A DNA stretch of 36,628 nucleotides from Gammaproteobacteria bacterium (lineage in GTDB: Bacteria > Pseudomonadota > Gammaproteobacteria > Steroidobacterales > Steroidobacteraceae): contig JAIBJM010000020.1 of NCBI GenBank assembly GCA_020029535.1, forward strand, positions 1 through 36,628, in the 5' to 3' direction. Shown piece after piece: positions 25,164 to 33,185 of the stretch. Under the pieces are notes generated by a model. The model had not been told where the DNA came from. It made no database searches and worked only from the letters and a program-made list of their open reading frames with translations. The stretch's first letter is position 1; every line of letters begins with the position of its first letter. A program made the translations under genes and the position numbers.

Positions 25164-27530
25164 CCCCATACCATATGTGCGAGGAGAGCCTACTGTGAGG
25201 ATCGTGAATCCCCCGACGAACGGGCTTGCCTGGCCGCTGTTGTAGACCGGTTCGTTCGTGATGTTGCGGACGAATGCCCGGACTGACAGCTTCGAGTTTG
25301 GAGTGCGATAGGCCAGAACGGCGTCAAATGTTGTGTGCGCCTTGTCTCTCAAAGAAGGCAGGAAGTCGACGGAAAGCCACCTGGCAGATACGTAGTTCAT
25401 GCTTCCCTTCGCCTCGATGTCGCCGCCGTTGGGGAGTACGAAGCGGTGAACATAGCTGGCATTCGCGGTCCATTTCGCTGCTTTGTTCAGTTGCCTGCCG
25501 CTGCAATCGATGAGGGAGGTGTTCACCTTCCCCGCAACGGGAGTGACCGAGCATCCCGTCGTGAGGCCCTCTGTTGCCAGCGGATCTCCGGTGGCCGTGT
25601 TGAGGGTCGGCTGCTCGAACGTGAAGCTGTCATATATGGAATGGAGATATTCCACGCTGGCGGTCAGCGTATCGTTCGGCGCGAGCCTGGCGATCAGGTC
25701 CGTGCTCAGGCCATATTGGGTGGCCTTGCCGGCGTTGATGTATGTCTGCGCCACATTGCCCAGCGAATCGATCGTGACGCGGTTTTCCTGGTGATCGTCG
25801 TATTTCCACAGGAAAGCCTCGAGGTTGAGCTGCAGCCTGTTGTTGAAGAAACGATTGCGCGAACCCAGCTCATAGGCCAGCAGCGTTTCCGGCTTGTAGC
25901 TGTCGGCTTCTCCAACATCCGTTGGGCCTGTGACCGTCGCGGTCGGAGCGAGATTGGCTGAAAATCCACCCGCCTTGAAACCCGTGGCGGCTGTGGCATA
26001 GAGCATGTTCGACGGCGACAGGTCGAACTCCATGCCCGCCCGCCAGTTCGTCTCTCGGAAGGTCTTTTTGCCCGCGAAGGTTTCGGCTACGCATCGTGCA
26101 TCGATTGGCGTGCATTGCCCCGGGACGTAGGACAGGAAGTCCAGGCCCGGATTGTTGGCATAGGATGTGCCGCCAAGCTCGCGCCGATCGCTCGTATAGC
26201 GCAGGCCGGCGATCACCCGGAGCGGGTCGGAGATGGAATAGGTCGCCTGGCCGAATGCAGCGTAGCTGCGCGTTTCTATGCGCAGGTCGATCGAACTGTT
26301 CTGCAACGAACCGCTGAGAACATCGAATGCTGACGTCTGCGCTTCATTGTAGAAGAAACCGCCGATGACCCACTTCAGCGCGCCATCGCTTTGGCCCAGC
26401 CGTGCTTCGACCGACGTCTGCTTGGATGTCTCGTCCTTCACGTTGTATTCAAAGGTGGGGTAAAGCGTGTAATCGAGGCTTGCGGACCGGTAGGCAGGAA
26501 TGACGGTCAACGTCGCAAAATCCAGCTCATAATCGAGCTGGGCCCGCACCCCCCAGAAATGATTGTCCGTGCCGCGCTCGCCCGTGCCATCCGTCTTCGC
26601 CAGCTGCGTGAAGCCGGTAGGGCAGGCGCCCTGATAGGGATACAACGCGAACGACGGGAAGACCGCTGTGGGTACGCACTGTCCGGCGGCCGCGGATGCA
26701 CCGTTGAAGACAGCGATTCCGGCAGAATCGGTGTTCGATGTCCATGGACTCTTCCCATCGATCTTCACGGCGGCGCCGCCGCCGATGCCGCCGACGTGGG
26801 TATAGTCTCCGCCGAGCACGATCGACAGCTGATCGTCGGGCTGCCAGAGCAGCTGCAGACGGGCCGATTGCTGGCGCTGGTCGTCCCAGCCGTTGCTCAG
26901 AAAGCCGTCCCGCGTCGTCAGCTGGAATGCGCCGCGTATCGCCGTGGTGGCGGACAGCGGAAGGTTGACCGCGCCGTCGAGAGTGGCCTTCTGGTAGTTG
27001 CCGACTTCGAGGTTGCCATGTGCGGAGTGCTCTCCGAGGATCGGTTTGTTGGTGATGACGTTGACGGCGCCACCAGATGCGTTGCGGCCGTACAGTGTGC
27101 CCTGCGGTCCCTTGAGCACCTCCACGCGCTGGATATCATGGAAATGGCCTTCGATCGCGCTCGAACGGCCGATCGAGACGCCATCGACGCTGAATGCCAC
27201 GGCCGGATTCGTGATCGGCGTCGTTCCCGTATCACCGACACCGCGGATATAGATCTGGGTTGCCGCGCCCTGCTGGCCGACTTGCACCCCTGGAACGAGT
27301 CCGGCCAGATCCTTCACCTGCGTCGTACCAGCCGACCGCAACTGTTCGCTCGACAGCACCGATATCGGCACGGACGCTTTTTGCACTGATTCCTCGCGGC
27401 GTTGCGCCGTGATGGTGATCTCGTCGATCGTCGCGGTACCATCGGTGTCCTGCGCATCCTGCGCCCATGCCGGCATCGATTGAACCAGCGCCATCACGAT
27501 GCAGCACGACAGTCCATATATCTCTTTCAT
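25146..27530 (-). CDS. TonB-dependent outer-membrane receptor
   Basis: A 794-residue receptor for an unknown substrate, of the kind abundant in sphingomonads and related aromatic degraders. A signal peptide ends at AWAQ, and the TonB box IDEITITAQRREE near 35-47 follows. The plug contains RSAGTTQVKDLAGLVPGVQV, IYIRGVGDTG and VEVLKGPQGTLYGRNASGGA. The barrel includes YATAATGFKAGGFSANL and ends GLSANF with terminal Phe. GGGGAG stands about nine bases before the ATG. It lies 158 bases downstream of the Rieske gene on the same strand, so it probably imports that enzyme's substrate. The DNA is visibly less GC-rich than the core block and the ligase gene, which suggests separate ancestry. Confidence 0.9.
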   Translation of the reverse strand: MKEIYGLSCCIVMALVQSMPAWAQDAQDTDGTATIDEITITAQRREESVQKASVPISVLSSEQLRSAGTTQVKDLAGLVPGVQVGQQGAATQIYIRGVGDTGTTPITNPAVAFSVDGVSIGRSSAIEGHFHDIQRVEVLKGPQGTLYGRNASGGAVNVITNKPILGEHSAHGNLEVGNYQKATLDGAVNLPLSATTAIRGAFQLTTRDGFLSNGWDDQRQQSARLQLLWQPDDQLSIVLGGDYTHVGGIGGGAAVKIDGKSPWTSNTDSAGIAVFNGASAAAGQCVPTAVFPSFALYPYQGACPTGFTQLAKTDGTGERGTDNHFWGVRAQLDYELDFATLTVIPAYRSASLDYTLYPTFEYNVKDETSKQTSVEARLGQSDGALKWVIGGFFYNEAQTSAFDVLSGSLQNSSIDLRIETRSYAAFGQATYSISDPLRVIAGLRYTSDRRELGGTSYANNPGLDFLSYVPGQCTPIDARCVAETFAGKKTFRETNWRAGMEFDLSPSNMLYATAATGFKAGGFSANLAPTATVTGPTDVGEADSYKPETLLAYELGSRNRFFNNRLQLNLEAFLWKYDDHQENRVTIDSLGNVAQTYINAGKATQYGLSTDLIARLAPNDTLTASVEYLHSIYDSFTFEQPTLNTATGDPLATEGLTTGCSVTPVAGKVNTSLIDCSGRQLNKAAKWTANASYVHRFVLPNGGDIEAKGSMNYVSARWLSVDFLPSLRDKAHTTFDAVLAYRTPNSKLSVRAFVRNITNEPVYNSGQASPFVGGFTILTVGSPRTYGMGLSANF

Positions 27531-27688
27531 AGTCGGTCTCCCCAGAGATTTAGAGTTATTGCAGTGAGTTCATCGTCGAGAATCACGAGGCCATCGTCGG
27601 TGCTTGGTCTTCAGGAACAAACAGCTTATTTGAGCGCTCTTTTCCCCCTTCGCTCCTGATGAGGGCCGTTACCCTCTTGCACGGTCGC

Positions 27689-28669
27689 TCAGTCCAGCGG
27701 CGCCGCACGCGGCAGACGATCGAAATAGTCGAGCAGCATGGCTAGCCCGCGATCCGTCTTGACCAGCTTCGCCTCGCCACGCGGGCGGAAGCGGATTGTC
27801 TTGAGGATCCCGGCATCCTCCGCATTCAGTTGGTAACCGAAGCCGATAAAGGCGTCGATCGTCCGCTCCGCCTGCTGCAGGCCGGCCTCATCCCCATCCG
27901 CGGGCTTCATGACGGCGAAGACGGCAAACTGGTGGTGCCAGTAGGGGCGCGGCGAATTGGACGCCACCATCGTGAAATGCCCCGGTGCAAAGGGCTGCAT
28001 GTCGCGCATCGAGAAAGCGTTCTGATAGTAGACCTTGCCCCCGCCGGTCGGATGCAGCACATCGAAATCGAACCTGATCGATGTCGGCTCGACGACATAA
28101 TTGCGCCCCTCCGCATCGTGCGGGATATTGTGGACGAACTTCACATGCTCGAAGTCGAGCGCGTTGGTAATCGGGACCCAGCTTTCGACGTTGTGCAGCC
28201 CCATGTCGATCGCCCGGAAGACGACATCGTCCTCGGTAACGCCGATGAGCGAGGGCACTTCGCCGATCGGCTCGCGCCCGTTGAAGACCCAGATGAGCCC
28301 CCAGCGTTCGGCGACCGGATAATTCTGGATGCTTGCCGTCGAGAGGGCCTTGCCGAGTGACGGAACATGCGTGCAGGCACCGCCGGCGCTGTACCGCCAG
28401 TGGTGATAGGGGCAGCGGACTTCACCCTCCACCAATTCCCCCTGCGACAGGTCGGCGCCCAGATGTGCGCAATAGGCCGTCTGCACGACCGCCGCCCCAT
28501 CGGGACCGCGATAGGCGATGATCCGCGAATTCAGGAAGTCGATGCCCTTGACCTTGCCGGGCTCGAGATCGGTCGACAGGCAAACCGGATACCAGGATTG
28601 GAAATAGGCACCGTCCTGCCAATAGCGCAGGTTGATTCCCTCGGTCACCGTCTCCGCATTAGTGGCCAT
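27689..28669 (-). CDS. Rieske non-heme iron oxygenase, alpha subunit
   Basis: The 326-residue oxygenase component uses electrons from a reductase to hydroxylate or O-demethylate a ring compound. The Rieske cluster ligands are visible: Cys67 and His69 in AYCAHLGADLSQG, Cys86 and His89 in VRCPYHHWRY. The mononuclear iron site has Asp172, His175 and His180 in NALDFEHVKFVHN. The short length resembles vanillate O-demethylase/phenoxybenzoate- or sterol-type single-component oxygenases rather than the 450-residue alpha-beta dioxygenases. GGGGGAA lies six bases before the ATG. No ferredoxin, reductase or beta subunit is nearby, so electrons must come from elsewhere. A possible -35 TTGACT is at 28729-28734 with a weak -10. 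Confidence 0.92.
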   Translation of the reverse strand: MATNAETVTEGINLRYWQDGAYFQSWYPVCLSTDLEPGKVKGIDFLNSRIIAYRGPDGAAVVQTAYCAHLGADLSQGELVEGEVRCPYHHWRYSAGGACTHVPSLGKALSTASIQNYPVAERWGLIWVFNGREPIGEVPSLIGVTEDDVVFRAIDMGLHNVESWVPITNALDFEHVKFVHNIPHDAEGRNYVVEPTSIRFDFDVLHPTGGGKVYYQNAFSMRDMQPFAPGHFTMVASNSPRPYWHHQFAVFAVMKPADGDEAGLQQAERTIDAFIGFGYQLNAEDAGILKTIRFRPRGEAKLVKTDRGLAMLLDYFDRLPRAAPLD

Positions 28670-28738
28670 CGTTTATTCCCCCGTAATTTTTTTAGTTGGT
28701 CAGTAGAGTAGTGCCGCCTCATCAGCTCAGTCAAATCT

Positions 28739-28764
28739 TTCATATGTCGAGTTTTACACATGAA
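28739..28764. promoter_or_regulatory. Imperfect dyad upstream of the Rieske gene
   Basis: Arms TTCATATG (28739-28746) and CACATGAA (28757-28764) are inverted repeats matching at 7 of 8 positions, with a 10-base centre. They lie about 70-95 bases upstream of the Rieske start and just upstream of the candidate TTGACT -35 box. Arm size and spacing suit a dimeric regulator. No regulator gene is adjacent. Confidence 0.4.
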
Positions 28765-28823
28765 GTGAAACCAGCAGCAGCGATCCACCGAACCGGAGAG
28801 GCGGTTGTGTCTTCCACTGCACG

Positions 28824-29030
28824 GACTTGATGACCATAGCCCGCTGATTCACACCGCGGGCAGGACGGGGTTGCGCCCACGCGGGATTAAACACGGATGC
28901 TGGGAGGATTCGACAGGTCGCAGGCAATGTTGGCGACCTTCAGTTGATCGCCGTCACTCATCGACGCTACCCTGCGGCCGGACACAAGGTCCGATCTGCG
29001 AAAGACACTGGCGAGAAGGCGGTTTGAAAA
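28824..29030 (+). repeat. oriIS-like repeat, copy B (inverted relative to the others)
   Basis: The reverse complement of this stretch matches copies D, E and F almost throughout. It has the terminal TTTCAAACCGCC block, CGCCAGTGTCTTTCGCAGAT, the hairpin CGGAC-CTTGT-GTCCG, ATCAACTGAAGGTCGC and, at the inner side, AATCAGCGGGCTATGGTCAT. Homology ends at CATCAAG, just short of the transposase stop codon. It is the only copy whose outer end points right, and that end stops 28 bases before the NmrA-type gene. Confidence 0.78.
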
Positions 29031-29058
29031 TTATCCGCCCTTGGACCGAAGCTGCTCC

Positions 29059-30018
29059 ATGCCGACAGAACCGAACTACAACCGCAAACCCATTCCGCGC
29101 AGCATTCTGATTTTCGGCGCGGCGGCCCACATCGGCAGGCCCCTGGCCGAATTCCTGCGCAAAGAGGCACCGCAGATCCGGCTGCGCCTGGTCAGCACCA
29201 AGCGCGAGCGTTGCGATGCCTTGCGCCGCGACTTTCCGCAAGCCGAGGTGGTCGGCGCGAACTACTTCGACCTGGCCTCGCTCGAGCGTGCGGTCGAGGG
29301 CATGGAAGGGATTTTCGTCCTTACGCCGGGCGAAACCGACGAAAGGCCGGCCATGACGAACTTGGTGGCTGCGGTGAAGAAGGCTGGCTGCGCGGTTCAC
29401 ATCCTGCGCGGCGTCGGCATGCAGCCCGAAGCCAGCCTTCGGCGCATTCCGGAGACGTTGCGCCAGCCGCCGGCCCTGAGCCTGCCCATTCAGCACCCGA
29501 TCGCCAAGCAGATCCTCGACGAGAGCGGTCTGCCGGTGACCTACCTCAACTTCGGCGCCACTTTCATGGACAACTTCTTCCGCCGCATGGCGGCGGGGCT
29601 ACGGCGCGAGCGCAAGCTGATCTGGCACAACCGCTTGATTCCGTTCATTGATCCGCGCGACATCGCGGAAGTCGCTGGGCGGCTGTTCCTCTCGGACAAC
29701 CACCGGCACATCGGTCAGTTCCACACGCTGAACAACGGCCGCGACCTCATGCGCTTCAGCGACGTCGCAGAACTGATGACGGAAGTGTTCGGCGAGAAGA
29801 TCACGCACGATGGCAGCAAGGAAGCCTTCTTCGCGGAGTACCGCGAGCAGATGGGCGACATGCGCTCGAGGCTGTGGAACTTCTTCGAGTACGAGCGAGA
29901 CAACGAGGTCGTCTGGGCGCCCAACAACTTCGTCGAGCGAACCCTCGGGCGCAAGCCGACGACGCTGCGGCAGTGGCTCCAGGAGCACAAGGATCAGTTG
30001 CTCTCGCCTGCCGGGTAA
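29059..30018 (+). CDS. NmrA-family NAD(P)-binding protein
   Basis: A 319-residue atypical short-chain dehydrogenase of the NmrA/HSCARG type. Some members are redox-sensing regulators, others reductases. The N-terminal Rossmann strand is ILIFGAAAHIGRPLAEFL, where the usual GxTGxxG loop reads GAAAHIG. Further landmarks are GIFVLTPGETDERPAMTNLV near 91-110, LPIQHPIAKQILDESGLPVTYL near 148-169 and an IDPRDIAEVA segment near 203-212. It lacks the YxxxK active-site pair of classical SDRs. ATG 29059 is preferred over TTG 29041; neither has a good ribosome site. Repeat B ends 28 bases upstream, so the native promoter was probably replaced. A remnant repeat C follows 26 bases after the stop. Confidence 0.82.
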   Translation: MPTEPNYNRKPIPRSILIFGAAAHIGRPLAEFLRKEAPQIRLRLVSTKRERCDALRRDFPQAEVVGANYFDLASLERAVEGMEGIFVLTPGETDERPAMTNLVAAVKKAGCAVHILRGVGMQPEASLRRIPETLRQPPALSLPIQHPIAKQILDESGLPVTYLNFGATFMDNFFRRMAAGLRRERKLIWHNRLIPFIDPRDIAEVAGRLFLSDNHRHIGQFHTLNNGRDLMRFSDVAELMTEVFGEKITHDGSKEAFFAEYREQMGDMRSRLWNFFEYERDNEVVWAPNNFVERTLGRKPTTLRQWLQEHKDQLLSPAG

Positions 30019-30044
30019 GTGCAAAGTCGTTTGCCAATACATTA

Positions 30045-30105
30045 GCCTGCGGGCTATCGAATCCTCCCAGCAGCAGCGTTTAACCCCGCATGGACGCAGC
30101 CCGCC
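30045..30105 (-). repeat. oriIS-like repeat, copy C (internal fragment)
   Basis: Only about 60 bases remain: GCCTGCGGGCTATCGAATCC, CAGCAGCAGCGTTTAACCCC and GCATGGACGCAGCC, best matched by copies A and D. The outer end with the hairpin is missing, so it cannot act as an origin. It is fused directly to a short coding tail at 30108. Confidence 0.7.
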
Positions 30106-30107
30106 CC

Positions 30108-30194
30108 GGCAAGCGACAGGTGGCGGAGATGCTGGTCAACCACGCCGTGCTCAAGCACTCCTACGCCGACTATGCGGCCGAAGCGGCGCGGTAA
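30108..30194 (+). pseudogene. Orphan C-terminal coding tail after repeat C
   Basis: In phase from the end of repeat C, 28 codons read GKRQVAEMLVNHAVLK followed by HSYADYAAEAAR and TAA. The composition looks like a real helical protein terminus rather than random sequence, but I do not recognise the family. There is no start codon or upstream domain. I read it as a gene cut at its 5' side by the repeat. Confidence 0.35.
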
Positions 30195-30209
30195 GGCGCG
30201 CTCAGCGCG

Positions 30210-30581
30210 TTACGAGGCCTTCGCGGTGCTCTGCTTGATGAGGCTTTCAGCGGGAATGCCAAATCTTGTATGCAAGCCTTCAATCATGCGCAAAGTCAGC
30301 GGGCGTTTGCGACTGAGCACTTCGTAAACCCTGTTCTTGCGCCCGATGACCGGTTCCAGGTCCTTGACCGTCAAACCCGACTGCTCCATCCGGAACTTGA
30401 TCGCTTCAACGGCGTCCGGAAGATCCATTGGGAAGTGCCTGCGCTCATAGGCTTCGACAAGCGTCGTCAGCACGTCCAGCCGATCCCCCTCGGGTGTGTT
30501 GATTTTCGCAGTCATCAGGGATTCGATTTCCTTGAGGGCAGCGCGGTAGTCCGCCTTGGTTCTGATGGGCCTGATATGCAT
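30210..30581 (-). CDS. higA: HigA-type antitoxin (COG5499-like, HTH)
   Basis: A 123-residue antitoxin of a type II toxin-antitoxin pair. The N-terminal part (MHIRPIRTKADYRAAL, ERRHFPMDLPDAVEAIKFRM) is the HigA signature that contacts the toxin. The C-terminal half is an HTH (LTVKDLEPVIGRKNRVYEVL and then LTLRMIEGLHTRFGIPAESL) that binds the operator. I start at ATG 30581; the longer frame runs into the toxin gene. The toxin gene is upstream with a 10-base gap, the toxin-first order usual for higBA. The protein should neutralise HigB and repress the operon. Confidence 0.88.
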   Translation of the reverse strand: MHIRPIRTKADYRAALKEIESLMTAKINTPEGDRLDVLTTLVEAYERRHFPMDLPDAVEAIKFRMEQSGLTVKDLEPVIGRKNRVYEVLSRKRPLTLRMIEGLHTRFGIPAESLIKQSTAKAS

Positions 30582-30591
30582 GGCGTGTCCC

Positions 30592-30894
30592 TTAAATGGC
30601 CTGCGCGTCGATGGCATCGTACTGACGGTGTGTGCCGATGAACCGTATGTAGACGATCCTGTATGGATAGTTGATTCTCGTAACAATGCGGTACTTGTTC
30701 CCGCCGATGTTGAAAACAACGCGGCTGCCATGAAGGATGCTGGCGTTACCAAACTGCGCTTTTACGTCGCTTGGTTTCGACCAGTCCGACTTCATCACGT
30801 CCCTGTACCAGGCGAGTGTCGGTCCCTCCGCATCGCTGTACTGCGGGTGATCGTTCCAGAACGCCTTGAGCGTCGAGACAGCGATCACCCTCAT
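30592..30894 (-). CDS. higB: HigB-type toxin, ribosome-dependent mRNA interferase
   Basis: A 100-residue RelE-fold toxin of the HigB (COG4680) type, expected to cleave mRNA on the ribosome. Landmarks are the N-terminal MRVIAVSTLKAFWNDHPQ, TLAWYRDVMKSDWSKPSDVK near 26-45, VFNIGGNKYRIVTRINYP near 60-77 and IRFIGTHRQYDAIDA near the end, where HxxYD is typical. I prefer ATG 30894, with AGGA about eight bases upstream, over ATG 30903, which would touch the operator. It sits between fragments C and D of the IS91-type repeat, with its own operator intact, so the module looks functional. Confidence 0.88.
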   Translation of the reverse strand: MRVIAVSTLKAFWNDHPQYSDAEGPTLAWYRDVMKSDWSKPSDVKAQFGNASILHGSRVVFNIGGNKYRIVTRINYPYRIVYIRFIGTHRQYDAIDAQAI

Positions 30895-30905
30895 GGCTTG
30901 CATCC

Positions 30906-30924
30906 TAGTCCCAAATTGGGACTA
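30906..30924. promoter_or_regulatory. Perfect palindromic operator of higBA
   Basis: A 19-bp perfect inverted repeat, TAGTCCCAA-A-TTGGGACTA, lies 11 bases upstream of the higB start. HigA-type antitoxins bind such dyads to repress their own operon. The position covers the expected promoter and ribosome-site region. Confidence 0.75.
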
Positions 30925-31291
30925 AGACAATGACTGGAGGGCTTTGTGACCATATTCATACGGCGTAAAATTTGCTCACCATGAGGGCAGTCGTAGCTGC
31001 AGGGCAACCTGCAAAGGCGATGTCTTTGGCGAGATTCGTCGGATTGCTTGGGAGCGAGTGGCGCGCTCAGATCAGCGGCAGCCTGTCGATCTTCGCCGCG
31101 CAGATGAAATCGTTTTCCGACAGCCCCTGGATGGCGTGTGTGGAATAGCGCACGCGGACGAGATCGCTGAACGAGTGCTTGCGCATGCAACCCCGATCGA
31201 CGCGACCTGCGCGGTCATCAGGCGGAGGAATCACCTCTTGGCGTACGAAATTCTGCGCGGGATCGTGTATGAGGCCATACGAGGCGGCTAG
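30925..31291. other. Region without a confident gene between higBA and repeat D
   Basis: Two overlapping short frames are present: a plus-strand one from GTG 31058 to 31291 (77 codons, ending [15 protein letters not shown]) and a minus-strand one at 31067-31300. Neither matches a family I recognise, neither has a clear ribosome site, and the second runs into repeat D. The stretch may be a decayed gene. Confidence 0.35.
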
Positions 31292-31295
31292 TAAG

Positions 31296-31516
31296 TTCAA
31301 ACTCCCGTTGCTCAGCCTGCTTCATCCGGTTTGTTTCGCAGATCGGACCTTATGTCCGGCCGCAGGGTATCGTCGATGAGCGACAGCAATCAACTGAAGA
31401 GCTCGTGGGCTATCGAATCCTCCCAGCCGCCGCGTTTAACCCCGCATGGACGCAGCCCCGCCCCGCCCACTGCATGAATCAGCGGGCTATGGTCATCAAG
31501 TTCAAATCAGACTGAG
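31296..31516 (-). repeat. oriIS-like repeat, copy D, with the last transposase codons
   Basis: One of the two most complete copies. The outer end is TTCAAACTCCCGTTGCTCAG, like copy A, next to TAAG. It has the hairpin CGGAC-CTTAT-GTCCG and ATCAACTGAAG, then a deletion of about 13 bases relative to F. The inner part is AATCAGCGGGCTATGGTCAT. The innermost bases on the minus strand read LSLI-stop (31502-31516), identical to the end of the IS91 transposase beside copy F. So D is an origin end cut just inside the transposase gene and fused to a receptor fragment. Confidence 0.8.
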
Positions 31517-31528
31517 CCCCAGCATCGC

Positions 31529-31975
31529 ATTCCCACCGACGTGACGTGGACCAAGCTCACCTGGCGCGCAGCGCTGGACCACAAGTTCAGCGATGATGTG
31601 CTGGGTTACGTGTCGTACAACCGTGGTTTCAAAAGCGGCTCGTTCAATCCGTTTACCTGGACCAACCCACCCACCAATCCGGAGGTACTGGATGCTTACG
31701 AGCTCGGGCTCAAGACCGGATGTGGACTTCGCTGCCACGCCAACTGAACGTCTGAGCATTCAAGGCGGATTCGAGCTCCTGCATGCGCGGTATACGGACT
31801 TCCCCAGAGCACCTTGCACGGTGCCAGCCACAATCAATAGCACGGCAGTGCCGCGAGTGCTCGGCGGCTCAGTAACCCAAGGCGACATCCGCTCACTTCC
31901 GATTCCGAATATCCCGAAGCCGGCGAGCCCGCCGGAATCTGCAGCAGTTCAGTCTCCGCCCTGGCCGACATAGGG
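31529..31975 (+). pseudogene. TonB-dependent receptor fragment, frameshifted
   Basis: Two pieces of a receptor barrel lie in different frames. The first (31529-31735) reads VTWTKLTWRAALDHKFSDD then VLGYVSYNRGFKSGSFN and VLDAYELGLKT, classic of TonB-receptor barrels. The second, from about 31720, reads VDFAATPTERLSIQGGFELL and HARYTDFPRAPC, close to the C-terminal part, then drifts out of homology. Signal peptide, plug and most of the barrel are missing, and an internal deletion shifts the frame. It begins immediately after repeat D and overlaps the end of the MscS gene. It is unrelated in wording to the intact receptor at 25-27 kb. Confidence 0.8.
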
Positions 31976-32761
31976 CGCCTGCGCAAATCGGACATTCATT
32001 TCGCGCAGCGCCTGCTTGCCGCGAATGGTGAGATCTGTAACGAAGTTGAATTGCTCACGGCTCTCGCGCGCGTAGGCCTTCAGCTTGTAGTGCGTGCCCC
32101 AGAGCTGCTCCCGCACCACCACGCCGATCTTCGTCTCGGCGTTGCGGAATCCGCTCGTCTCCGCGACCAGGACGAGCCGGCGCCGCACCAGCTCCGCGTC
32201 GTGGTCCTGGTGAAGGTAGAAATGCGCCACGCAGAGTACGCTGCGGCCGCCGCTGGTCGCATTCGTAATGATCGAGGACCACAGTCGCGAGTTGGGGATG
32301 ATCACCTCATCGTCATCCGCGGTGACAATATGCGTGGCGCGCACTCCGATCAGCTTGACCTCACCGTAGACGCCGTCCACATTGATCCAGTCACCCGGCT
32401 GGTAAGGCCCCTCAATGATCGTCACCACGCCCGCGACCAGACTGCTGACGTAGTCCTTCAGGACAAAGGCCAGCGCCAGACTCACGCTGGCCAGGATGGC
32501 CACGACGTTCTGAAACGTCGGCTCGACCAGTATCCGCACGATCACCACCACAGCGGCGATACCGACCGCGAGTCGCAGCAGCGGAATCAGGCGCAGGATC
32601 GGCAATCGCAGACGCTGCGGTCCAAACTTCGCCACCCGGTGCAACACCGTGCGCACGGCCGCAGCGAGCAGCCAGGTCAGAAGGATCACGCCCGCAATCA
32701 GAATCACGTCGTTGAGTTCGAGGTTGCGCAGGATGCCGAGGTCAGTGGTGGGTTCGTTCAT
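31949..32761 (-). CDS. MscS-family small-conductance mechanosensitive channel
   Basis: A 270-residue inner-membrane channel that opens under membrane tension to relieve osmotic stress. Transmembrane segments lie at about 18-37 (VILIAGVILLTWLLAAAV), 55-80 and the pore-lining helix near 85-115 (VAILASVSLALAFVLKDYVS and SLVAGVVTII). The cytoplasmic beta domain follows (YQPGDWINVDGVYGEVKLIG, DDDEVIIPNSRLWSSIITN), with the NxxI-type signature PNSR. The C-terminal alpha-beta region is complete, and length matches compact MscS proteins (about 280). It looks intact although flanked by a pseudogene and repeat E. Confidence 0.9.
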   Translation of the reverse strand: MNEPTTDLGILRNLELNDVILIAGVILLTWLLAAAVRTVLHRVAKFGPQRLRLPILRLIPLLRLAVGIAAVVVIVRILVEPTFQNVVAILASVSLALAFVLKDYVSSLVAGVVTIIEGPYQPGDWINVDGVYGEVKLIGVRATHIVTADDDEVIIPNSRLWSSIITNATSGGRSVLCVAHFYLHQDHDAELVRRRLVLVAETSGFRNAETKIGVVVREQLWGTHYKLKAYARESREQFNFVTDLTIRGKQALREMNVRFAQAPYVGQGGD

Positions 32762-33025
32762 TTCAACTCCTCAAAACCTCGAGATTGAGTAAACCGAGTT
32801 TGATGATTGGAATGCGGCGCCGAGATGGATGATCACGAACACTGACCCAGGTTCAGACTCCTCCCGTGAAGGGTCATCTGCCGTTATTCGCCTATTTCCT
32901 TTGCACCACGGATTGTTTGATGGACGCGGCGATGTCGGCCCGACGTCACCCCTGCTTCAGTAGCACTGGGCATTAGAGTCTGTCCGGCATAGTAACGGCC
33001 TTGATGGCCAACTGCTTTGAGGATA
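32762..33025. other. Non-coding stretch before repeat E
   Basis: No gene, hairpin terminator or repeat beyond short matches was seen. The last bases before repeat E are GAGGATAG, resembling the GCGGATAG next to copy A. Confidence 0.35.
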
Positions 33026-33182
33026 GGACTTTCAAACCGCCTTCCTCGCCAGTGGCCTTCCTCGCCAGTGTCTTTCGCAGATCGGACCTTATGTCCGGCC
33101 GCAGGCTACCGCCGATGAGCGGCAGCGATCAACTGAAGGTCGCGAAACATTGCCCGCGGGCTGTCGAATCCTCCCAGCAGCT
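33026..33182 (-). repeat. oriIS-like repeat, copy E, with internal 16-bp duplication
   Basis: It starts GGACTTTCAAACCGCC, identical to F. A tandem duplication of a 16-bp unit (CTTCCTCGCCAGTGGC, then CTTCCTCGCCAGTGTC) follows. Then come the hairpin CGGAC-CTTAT-GTCCG, ATCAACTGAAGGTCGCGAAA, the palindrome GCCCGCGGGC and AATCCTCCCAGCAG. Homology stops at 33182. The outer neighbour is ATAG rather than CAAG. Confidence 0.75.
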
Positions 33183-33185
33183 GCC

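Noticed and set aside
30108-30194. Naming the coding tail after repeat C
   Set aside because: Twenty-eight residues without a motif do not allow a family call.
31067-31300. Small minus-strand frame with a faint resemblance to a BLUF-domain start
   Set aside because: Only about 15 residues look similar, the FAD-binding residues are missing and the frame runs into repeat D.
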